Shown: one piece after another, positions 1 through 5,279 of the stretch | How the letters are laid out: every line of letters begins with the position of its first letter | How positions within the stretch are numbered: the stretch's first letter is position 1 | Assembly: GCA_023438115.1 (NCBI GenBank) | Contig: JAEZEB010000321.1 | Location: 1-5,928, forward strand | DNA: 5,928 nucleotides | DNA from: Pseudomonadota bacterium | GTDB lineage: Bacteria; Pseudomonadota; Gammaproteobacteria; Burkholderiales; Burkholderiaceae_C | Reading direction: 5' to 3' | Position numbers and translations under genes: made by a program | Notes under the pieces: generated by a model | Database searches by the model: none | Told to the model about the DNA's origin: nothing | The model's input: only the letters and a program-made list of their open reading frames with translations

Positions 1-85
1 GGGGGGCGGCGCGGGGGCGGGGGGGCCGGGCGGCGGCGTGCGCCGTCTGGCGCGGGTCGACGAGCGGGATCACGCGTTCAGCCAT
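1..85 (-). CDS. Partial CDS of unknown function, N-terminus only (cut by left edge)
   Basis: An ATG on the minus strand at 85 opens a frame that stays open to the window edge. It reads MAERVIPLVDPRQTAHAAAR and then a Pro/Arg/Ala-rich stretch, 28 codons in all. It lies 68 bp downstream of the SDR stop codon in the same direction, so it could be the next gene of that transcript. The only Shine-Dalgarno-like element is AGGA at 91-88, just 2 nt before the ATG, which is a poor spacing. I do not recognise the family from so little sequence. The last ten or so residues come from a G-homopolymer-rich stretch and may be unreliable. The start is plausible because the first 19 residues look like ordinary protein. 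Confidence 0.45.
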   Translation of the reverse strand, partial: MAERVIPLVDPRQTAHAAARPPRPRAAP

Positions 86-153
86 GGTCCTATTGTCGGG
101 CGGATGGTTGGCCCTGCCAATGCCGCGGGATCAACCGCTCCGCCCTGGGGTCT

Positions 154-915
154 TCAGACGCAGCGCGCGCCGTCCACCTCGATGCACACGCCGGAGATGA
201 AGGCGGCCTCGTCGCTGGCCAGGTACAGCGCGGCGTTGGCCACATCCATCGAGGTCGAGAAGCGCCCCAGCGGGATCGTGGCCAGGAATTTCGCACGGCG
301 CGCCTCGTCCACGGGGCCGCCGGCGAATTCCGCCGAGAGGCCCGTGTCGGGGTTGAAGACCGGGTTGATGCAGTTCACCCGGATGTTGTCCGGGCCGAAC
401 TCGGCGGCCAGCGACTTGCTGGTGGTGATCACCGCGCCCTTGGAGCCGTTGTACCAGGTCAGGCCCGGACGCGGCCGCACGCCGGCCGTGGAGGCGATGT
501 TGATGAAGGCGCCGCCCTTGTTGGCGCGAAAGGCCGGCACGGCGTGGATCGTGGCCAGGTAGATGCTCTTCATGTTGATCGCATAGACCTTGTCGAACTC
601 TTCCTCGCTCACCTCCAGCGCCGGGCGGTTGCGGTGCGTCCAGCCGGCGTTGTTGACCATCACGTCGAGCTTGCCGTGGCGCTGCACCGCGGCTTCCACC
701 AGGGCCTTCACCTCGGCCGACTTCGTGACGTCGGCGCGGAAGAAGCTCGCGCGGCCACCCTTGGCCACGATGGCCGCGGCCACCTGCTCGCCGCGCGCCG
801 CGTCGATGTCGTTGACGATCACCTGGGCGCCTTCGGCGGCCAGCCGGTGGGCGATGCCTTCGCCGATGCCGCCGCCGGCGCCGGTGACGATGATGGACTT
901 GTCCTGGACCCGCAT
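154..915 (-). CDS. Short-chain dehydrogenase/reductase (SDR), classical type, probably NAD(H)-dependent
   Basis: Cytoplasmic Rossmann-fold oxidoreductase of 253 residues, the usual length for a classical SDR. Visible motifs are the cofactor loop TGAGGGIG (residues 11-18), an acidic residue after the second strand (Asp36 in VNDID, which favours NAD over NADP), NNAG (88-91), and the catalytic set Asn114, Ser142, Tyr155 and Lys159 in YNGSK. The C-terminal region ends in the typical SGVCIEVDGA strand. The segment after the active site, normally containing Pro-Gly, reads NPVFNPDTGL (184-193). The ATG at 915 was chosen because AAGGA lies 5 nt upstream and the cofactor motif then falls at the normal distance; the frame stays open far upstream but that part does not look like protein of this family. 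It may oxidise an alcohol or hydroxyacyl substrate, or reduce the reverse. The substrate cannot be told from sequence, and labels such as 3-oxoacyl-ACP reductase or glucose 1-dehydrogenase would be guesses. It is transcribed away from the envelope operon. Confidence 0.93.
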   Translation of the reverse strand: MRVQDKSIIVTGAGGGIGEGIAHRLAAEGAQVIVNDIDAARGEQVAAAIVAKGGRASFFRADVTKSAEVKALVEAAVQRHGKLDVMVNNAGWTHRNRPALEVSEEEFDKVYAINMKSIYLATIHAVPAFRANKGGAFINIASTAGVRPRPGLTWYNGSKGAVITTSKSLAAEFGPDNIRVNCINPVFNPDTGLSAEFAGGPVDEARRAKFLATIPLGRFSTSMDVANAALYLASDEAAFISGVCIEVDGARCV

Positions 916-943
916 GTCGTTCCTTCTCTTGTTGGTTAAAGCG

Positions 944-955
944 CACGCCGGCGTG
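944..955. promoter_or_regulatory. Perfect 12-bp palindrome, candidate operator
   Basis: CACGCCGGCGTG is a perfect inverted repeat with no spacer, 28 bp upstream of the SDR start codon in the divergent intergenic region. Position and symmetry suit a dimeric repressor site overlapping the SDR promoter. However, palindromes made of G and C are common by chance in DNA this rich in GC, and no regulator gene is present in the window. I infer the function only from position. Confidence 0.25.
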
Positions 956-1003
956 AAAACTAGGCGGCGGCGGGGAGATTTGCCTGGCCGGGCACCGGCG
1001 CCC

Positions 1004-1031
1004 TGGACCGCCGCCCGCGCCTGCATACAGT
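1004..1031 (+). promoter_or_regulatory. Weak sigma70-like promoter candidate for the envelope operon
   Basis: TGGACC (1004-1009) matches the -35 consensus at 4 of 6 bases, and TACAGT (1026-1031) matches the -10 consensus at 4 of 6, with a 16-bp spacer. This predicts a start of transcription near 1038 and a leader of about 60 nt before the ATG at 1100. It lies in one of the few less GC-rich patches of the 916-1099 region. The match is modest and unconfirmed. Confidence 0.3.
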
Positions 1032-1099
1032 TCGATTCTTGCCGATTTCCACCGCGGCCTTTCCTGGGCTGCCGCGGACGGTGGCAGGAGCAGTACCCC

Positions 1100-1858
1100 A
1101 TGCCCACGCACGCATCGCGTCTTCCCCGATTCTGGCTGCTCGCGCTGGCCCTCGCCGCCGCGTCCGCCCAGGCCCAGGTCCCCACGCCCACCGCCTCCGC
1201 GCAGGGCGCTGCCACCGAGCGCCAGGAACCCTCGCGGCATCTCGCTCCCGGCTTCAGCAAGCGCGCGGCCGATTCGCGCCTGCTGGTGCTGCCCGCCGAC
1301 ATGGAGCTGTTTTCCATCAGCGCCGGCGGCGTGGTGGAGCCGCGCAACGACTGGACCGAAGCCGCGCAGGACAACTTCGCCGCGGCGCTCGCCGGCCAGC
1401 GCCAGCGCCTGGGCACGCAGGTGACCGAGCTCGCGCCGGCGCAGGCCGAGGAATTCGCGGAGATCACCGCGCTGCACCGCGCCGTGGCCGAGGCCATCCA
1501 GCTGCACCATCGCAACGGCTGGATGGAGCTGCCCACCAAGGCGCGTGCCCTCGACTGGTCACTGGGAGACGCCGTGCGGCCGCTGAAGGAAAAGACGGGC
1601 GCCGACTACGCGCTCTTCACCTGGGTGCGCGACAGCTATGCGAGCAGCGAGCGCAAGCTGGCCATGCTGGCGCTGGCGGCGCTCGGCGCGCTCAGCCTGG
1701 GCGGCGAGCAGGTCGGCTACGCCTCGCTCGTGGACCTGAACACCGGCCGCGTGGTGTGGTTCAACGCGCTCTCGCGCATGTCGGGCGACCTGCGCGAGCC
1801 CAGGCCCGCGGTCGAAACGGTGGAGGCCCTGCTGGAGGGCTTTCCCGCCCTGGAGTGA
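1100..1858 (+). CDS. Sec-exported periplasmic protein of unknown function, first gene of envelope operon
   Basis: Protein of 252 residues starting at the ATG at 1100, which has AGGAG at 1086-1090, 9 nt upstream. The N-terminus is a Sec signal peptide: basic n-region (R7, R10), hydrophobic core at about 11-22, and likely cleavage after ASAQA (residue 25). There is no lipobox Cys. The mature protein begins with a strand-like LLVLPADMEL (61-70), has a charged helical middle (85-165), then GADYALFTWVRDSY (167-180), a hydrophobic Ala/Leu stretch (187-201), and ASLVDLNTGRVVWFNAL (208-224). A 'VLP...' strand early and 'slvDl.tG.vvW' late resemble the layout of CsgG/LpoB/TolB-N-like envelope proteins, but that is an impression of fold, not a family assignment. 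The stop is 4 bp before the M48 protease start, so translation is probably coupled. I cannot name a function; partnership with the protease or the lipoprotein is inferred from the operon. Confidence 0.88.
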   Translation: MPTHASRLPRFWLLALALAAASAQAQVPTPTASAQGAATERQEPSRHLAPGFSKRAADSRLLVLPADMELFSISAGGVVEPRNDWTEAAQDNFAAALAGQRQRLGTQVTELAPAQAEEFAEITALHRAVAEAIQLHHRNGWMELPTKARALDWSLGDAVRPLKEKTGADYALFTWVRDSYASSERKLAMLALAALGALSLGGEQVGYASLVDLNTGRVVWFNALSRMSGDLREPRPAVETVEALLEGFPALE

Positions 1859-1862
1859 TGCC

Positions 1863-3047
1863 ATGACGATGCACGAACCCGGCCGCCGCAGCTTCCTGCG
1901 CTCGGCCTGCCGCCACTGCCTGGGATTCGGCGCGCTCGCGGGTGCGTCCGCCTTCGCGCAGGACCTGTCGGCGATCAAGGTGCCGCCGCGTTTCAGCCGG
2001 CCGGCGTCCAACACGGACGAGGGCGGCCTGTGGGGCCTGATGGACCGCGAGGAGATGCGCCTGAAGCGCAGCCCGCTCACCATCCAGGACAAGGCGCTCA
2101 AGGACTATCTCACGGACCTCGTCTGCCGCCTGAGCGACGGCCACTGCCCCGACATCCGCGTGCACGCGGTGCGCATGCCGCACTTCAACGCGATGATGGC
2201 GCCCAACGGAATGATGCTGGTGTGGAGCGGCCTGCTGCTGCGCGTGGAGAACGAGGCGCAGCTGGTCGCGATCCTGGGCCACGAACTGGGCCACTACCTC
2301 GAGCGCCACCAGGTGGAGCAGCTGCGCGCCGCCAAGAGCCAGGCGGTGCTGTCCACGATGGTGGGCATGGTGGGCGGCGTCGGCGGCTTCCTCGGCCAGA
2401 TGGGCCTGATGGCCAACATGTTCGCCTTCTCGCGCGACCACGAGGCGCGCGCCGACCGCATGGGCATGCGCCTGATGCGCCACGCCGGCTACGACGGGCG
2501 CCAGGCCGCCGTCGTCTGGGAGAACCTGCTGGCCGAACTGCAGGTGACCGGCGGCAAGGAGGCCGGCAAGCGCGGCGACTTGTTCGAGACCCACCCCGCC
2601 ACCGCGGGCCGGCGCGACGAACTGCTGCAGCTGGCGGGCGATGCCGGCGGCGACCTCGGCACCGAGCGCTTCCGCAAGGCGATCGCGCCGCTGCGCGCCG
2701 GCTGGCTGCAGGACGAGGTCAAGCGGGGGCAGTACGAGGAAAGCCTCATCCTCTTCGGCCGCATGCTGAAGAAGGATCCGCAGGACGCCGAGGTGCTTCA
2801 GGCGCGCGGCGAGGTGTTCCGCCGCCGCGACGAGCCCGGCGACGTGGACAAGGCGCTGGCCGACCTGCAGCGCGCGAGCCAGCTGCCCGGCGCCCCCGCG
2901 GAGACCTTCCGCTCGCTGGGCCTGGTGCACCGGCAGCGCAACGATCCGGCGGCGGCCGCGCAGGCGCTCGAGACCTATCTCGCCAAGGCCCCGCAGGCGC
3001 CCGACGCCGGGCTGCTGCGCAGCTACCTCGAGGAGATGAAGCGATGA
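1863..3047 (+). CDS. M48-family zinc metalloprotease with C-terminal TPR-like region (BepA-like), Tat-type signal
   Basis: Exported metallopeptidase of 394 residues. The N-terminus has a twin-arginine-like motif GRRSFLR (7-13), a hydrophobic region (about 19-32) and probable cleavage after ASAFA (residue 32). The M48 domain follows: NAMMAPNGMMLVWSGLL (109-125), the zinc-binding HELGH (His140, catalytic Glu141, His144), the third ligand Glu194 in DHEARAD (192-198), and the conserved THP (His244) with a nearby Arg. A hydrophobic Gly/Met-rich stretch (163-188) follows the HELGH helix, as usual in the family. From about 275 to the end is a helical region with TPR-like repeats (EESLILFGRMLKKDPQDAEV, then a second unit ending ETYLAKAPQAPDA). 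The architecture matches the periplasmic BepA/YfgC group, which degrades or chaperones misassembled outer-membrane proteins such as LptD; that role is by analogy. All catalytic residues are present, so it should be active. The start at 1863 has GGAG (1852-1855) 7 nt upstream; Met3 (1869) is a less well-spaced alternative. The stop overlaps the next start codon. Confidence 0.95.
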   Translation: MTMHEPGRRSFLRSACRHCLGFGALAGASAFAQDLSAIKVPPRFSRPASNTDEGGLWGLMDREEMRLKRSPLTIQDKALKDYLTDLVCRLSDGHCPDIRVHAVRMPHFNAMMAPNGMMLVWSGLLLRVENEAQLVAILGHELGHYLERHQVEQLRAAKSQAVLSTMVGMVGGVGGFLGQMGLMANMFAFSRDHEARADRMGMRLMRHAGYDGRQAAVVWENLLAELQVTGGKEAGKRGDLFETHPATAGRRDELLQLAGDAGGDLGTERFRKAIAPLRAGWLQDEVKRGQYEESLILFGRMLKKDPQDAEVLQARGEVFRRRDEPGDVDKALADLQRASQLPGAPAETFRSLGLVHRQRNDPAAAAQALETYLAKAPQAPDAGLLRSYLEEMKR

Positions 3048-3649
3048 AGCGGCTGGCGCTGCTGCTGGCGGCGGTGCTGCTGGCGGCCTGTTCGAGCATG
3101 ACGCGCATGGAAGGCGTGCAGGTCGTGAATGAACGCCTGGCCGTGGACGTGCCGCAGGCCTGGAACAAGATGAACGACCGGCTGGTGGCCGATCCCTACG
3201 AGACCTGGACGCAGGAGGGCTTGCCACTGGACCACCTGCGCTTCTGGGGTGGGGTGCGCGTGGGGCAGCCGCTGATGATCAAGCCGGTCATCTTCTCGCG
3301 CGAGCCCGACGCGCGCCAGCCGCGCGTGCCGACCTTCCGCCACGGCCTCACGCCGGAGAAGCTGGTGGGCCTGTTCGAGGAGCTGTACGCGACGGCGGGT
3401 ACGGTGACGATCACCAAGGTGGACCGCGCGGAGTTCGCCGGGCAGAAAGGCGTGCGCTTCGAATTCAACCTGGCGCGCCGGCGGGATGACCTGGCCATGC
3501 AGGGCGTGGGTTGGGTGGCCGTGCGCCCGGACCCGGTATACGGCGAGGAGCTGTATGCGGCGACTTTCGTGGCGCCTAGACTGGCGTTCTTCCCGCGGCT
3601 GCTGCCCATGGCGGAAGAGGTGGTGAAGACGGCGCGGATCAAGGGCTGA
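3044..3649 (+). CDS. Putative outer-membrane lipoprotein, third gene of envelope operon
   Basis: Protein of 201 residues with a clear lipoprotein signal: K2, R3, a Leu/Ala core, and lipobox LAAC with the acylated Cys at 16. The +2 residue is Ser, which favours sorting to the outer membrane rather than retention in the inner membrane. The mature domain (about 185 residues) alternates strand-like and helical segments, including LAVDVPQAWNKM (32-43), a helix LTPEKLVGLFEELYATAG (102-119), and strand pairs VTITKVDRAEF and GVRFEFNLARR; it ends in a helix near MAEEVVKTARIKG. I do not recognise a named family or catalytic motif, and the fold looks like a small alpha/beta sensor or binding domain. The start ATG overlaps the protease stop as ATGA, with AGGAG at 3031-3035 placed 8 nt upstream, so translational coupling is likely. 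It is the last gene before a convergent neighbour and a palindromic region. Confidence 0.9.
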   Translation: MKRLALLLAAVLLAACSSMTRMEGVQVVNERLAVDVPQAWNKMNDRLVADPYETWTQEGLPLDHLRFWGGVRVGQPLMIKPVIFSREPDARQPRVPTFRHGLTPEKLVGLFEELYATAGTVTITKVDRAEFAGQKGVRFEFNLARRRDDLAMQGVGWVAVRPDPVYGEELYAATFVAPRLAFFPRLLPMAEEVVKTARIKG

Positions 3650-3662
3650 ACACGTCCGCCTT

Positions 3663-3746
3663 CTTGTCATTGCGGGCTTGACCCGCAATCCAGTCGCCCT
3701 TCGATCCGGCGCCGCATGGATCCCGGGTCAAGCCCGGGATGACAAG
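3663..3746. repeat. Compound REP/BIME-like palindrome of two hairpins between convergent genes
   Basis: Two inverted units face each other. Unit A (core 3669-3689) is a perfect hairpin, ATTGCGGG then loop CTTGA then CCCGCAAT. Unit B (core 3720-3740) is ATCCCGGG then loop TCAAG then CCCGGGAT. B is nearly the reverse complement of A: the 30-base arms 3663-3692 and 3717-3746 pair at 26 of 30 positions around a 24-bp centre, so the whole region can also fold into one long hairpin. Translated, this type gives the peptide pattern 'IPGLTRDP...DWIAGQARND', familiar as a spurious ORF signature of dispersed intergenic repeats in proteobacteria. It fills the gap between the lipoprotein gene and the aldehyde dehydrogenase gene. 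It may stop transcription from both sides or stabilise both mRNA 3' ends. There is no clear T-tract, so it is not a textbook intrinsic terminator. Confidence 0.85.
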
Positions 3747-3766
3747 GCAGCGAGCGGACGACGCCA

Positions 3767-5200
3767 TCACCCGTGCCGGATCGCCACCGTCTTCAGCGTC
3801 GTGAACCCGTACAGCGCCTCGAAGCCCTTCTCGCGCCCGTAGCCCGAGGACTTCACGCCGCCGAAGGGCAGTTCCACGCCGCCGCCGGCGCCGTAGTTGT
3901 TGATGAAGACCTGGCCGCTCTTCACGCGCCGCGCCATGCGCAGCTGCCGGCCGCCGTCGCGCGTCCACACGCCGGCCACCAGGCCGAACTGCGTGGCGTT
4001 GGCGAGTTCGACGGCGTGGTCCTCGTCGCGGAAGCTCATGGCGGCGAGGACCGGGCCGAACACTTCTTCCTGCGCCAGGCGGTGGCCCACCGGCACGTCG
4101 CGCAGCAGCGTGGGCGCCTGGTAGAAGCCGGACTCCGGCGCTTCCTCGACGATCGTTCCCTGCGCCATCATGGCGATGCCGGCGTGCTGCGCATCGGAGA
4201 GGAAATCCCACACGCGCTGCTGCTGGCTCTGCCGGATCAGCGGGCCGACGTCCAGGTCCATCTGCGCGGGGCCCACGCGCAGGCGCATGAAGGCGTCGGC
4301 CAGGCGCGCGAGCAGCGGCTCGTAGAGGCTTTCCTCCACCAGCAGGCGCGAGCCCGCGGAGCAGGTCTGGCCGCCGTTCTGCACGATGGCGTTGATCACC
4401 ACGGGCAGCACCTGCTCGACGTCCGCATCGGCGAAGACGATCTGCGGGCTCTTGCCACCGAGTTCCAGCGTCACGGGGCAGTGCCGCTCGGCCGCCACCT
4501 GCTGGATCAGCGTGCCCACGCGCGGGCTGCCGGTGAAGCTGATGTGGTCGATGCCCGGGTGACGCGCCAGCGCGTCGCCCACCTCGTGGCCGTAGCCGGT
4601 GACGATGTTGATCGCGCCGGCGGGGAAGCCCACCTCGGCGGCGAGCTGCGCCACGCGGATCAGCGAGAGGCAGGCGTCCTCGGAAGGCTTGACCACCGAC
4701 ACGTTGCCGGCCGCGAGCGCGCCGCCCACGCTGCGCCCGAAGATCTGCATCGGGTAGTTCCAGGGAATCACGTGGCCGGTCACGCCGTGCGGCTCGCGCC
4801 AGGTGAGCACGGTGTAGCCGTCCTGGTAGGGCAGGGTCTCGCCGTGCAGCTTGTCGCAGGCGCCGGCGTAGAACTCGAAGTAGCGGGCGAGGGCGACCGC
4901 GTCGGCCTTCGCCTGCTTGGTGGGCTTGCCACAATCGCGCTGCTCGATGGCCGCGAGTTCGTCGGCGTGCTCGGAGATCTTCACCGACAGCCGCATCAGC
5001 AGCCGGCCCCGCTCGGCCGCGCTCAGGCGGCTCCAGGGACCTTCGAAGCACTTGCGCGCGGCCTGCACCGCGGCGTCGATGTCTTCGGGCGTGCCGCGCT
5101 GGATGGCGTCATAGGGCTGGCCGTCGGAAGGGTCGATGACGGGCAGCGTGCGCTCGGAGGAGGAGCGCACCGGGGCGTTGGCGATGAAATGGTGCTGCAT
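3767..5200 (-). CDS. NAD-dependent aldehyde dehydrogenase (ALDH superfamily)
   Basis: Cytoplasmic enzyme of 477 residues, normal length for the family, oxidising an aldehyde to a carboxylic acid with NAD+. Visible: PWNYP with Asn148, which holds the thiohemiacetal; VVKPSE with Lys171 and Glu174, the latter at the position where Glu favours NAD over NADP; FTGS (222-225); general base Glu246 in LELGGKS; catalytic nucleophile Cys280 in GGQTCSAGSR; and EEVFGP with Glu379. The C-terminus has PFGGVKSSGYGREKG followed by a YGFTTLKTV tail. The spacing Glu246 to Cys280 is 34 residues, as in characterised ALDHs. The start was set at 5200 (MQHHF) because the family domain begins there. In-frame ATGs at 5209 and 5230 are possible, but the one at 5230 lies inside a REP-like hairpin. 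No good Shine-Dalgarno precedes any of them. The substrate is unknown; betaine-aldehyde or aminobutyraldehyde-type labels would be guesses. It is co-directional with, and 79 bp downstream of, the PF10118 gene. Confidence 0.95.
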   Translation of the reverse strand: MQHHFIANAPVRSSSERTLPVIDPSDGQPYDAIQRGTPEDIDAAVQAARKCFEGPWSRLSAAERGRLLMRLSVKISEHADELAAIEQRDCGKPTKQAKADAVALARYFEFYAGACDKLHGETLPYQDGYTVLTWREPHGVTGHVIPWNYPMQIFGRSVGGALAAGNVSVVKPSEDACLSLIRVAQLAAEVGFPAGAINIVTGYGHEVGDALARHPGIDHISFTGSPRVGTLIQQVAAERHCPVTLELGGKSPQIVFADADVEQVLPVVINAIVQNGGQTCSAGSRLLVEESLYEPLLARLADAFMRLRVGPAQMDLDVGPLIRQSQQQRVWDFLSDAQHAGIAMMAQGTIVEEAPESGFYQAPTLLRDVPVGHRLAQEEVFGPVLAAMSFRDEDHAVELANATQFGLVAGVWTRDGGRQLRMARRVKSGQVFINNYGAGGGVELPFGGVKSSGYGREKGFEALYGFTTLKTVAIRHG

Positions 5201-5228
5201 GGGGCGCATTTTGCGCCCGCGCAGCGCC

Positions 5229-5248
5229 ATCCCGGCGAAAGCCGGGAT
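5229..5248. repeat. REP-like hairpin with GAAA tetraloop
   Basis: A perfect 8-bp stem with a GNRA loop, ATCCCGGC-GAAA-GCCGGGAT, sits in the 79-bp gap between the PF10118 gene stop and the aldehyde dehydrogenase start. Translated in one plus-strand frame it gives HPGESRD, a peptide typical of dispersed REP-like repeats in beta- and gammaproteobacteria. It has no T-tract on the minus-strand side, so it is better called a repeat or mRNA-processing hairpin than a terminator. It differs in loop from the 3663-3746 element but shares the ATCCCGG stem start. It is a single unit; I find no inverted partner nearby. Confidence 0.75.
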
Positions 5249-5279
5249 CTCGACGATCAGGCGGGGTCTTGGGGTTGCC

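Noticed and set aside
108..120. Small hairpin TTGGC-CCT-GCCAA between the SDR gene and the left-edge gene
   Set aside because: A 5-bp stem with a 3-nt loop and no T-tract is too weak to call a terminator in GC-rich DNA.
916..1539. N-terminal extension of the SDR upstream of Met at 915
   Set aside because: The frame is open for about 208 more codons, but they do not match the SDR family, are antisense to the exported protein gene, and a good ribosome site precedes 915.
2030..3043. N-terminal extension of the lipoprotein frame
   Set aside because: The upstream part is Arg/Pro/Gly-rich, out-of-frame reading of the protease gene. The lipoprotein signal and ribosome site place the start at 3044.
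1761..3227. Long open frame (488 codons) on the minus strand opposite the M48 protease
   Set aside because: It is Ala/Arg/His/Gln-rich with no recognisable domain, and lies antisense to a gene with intact catalytic motifs. In DNA this rich in GC such mirror frames are expected.
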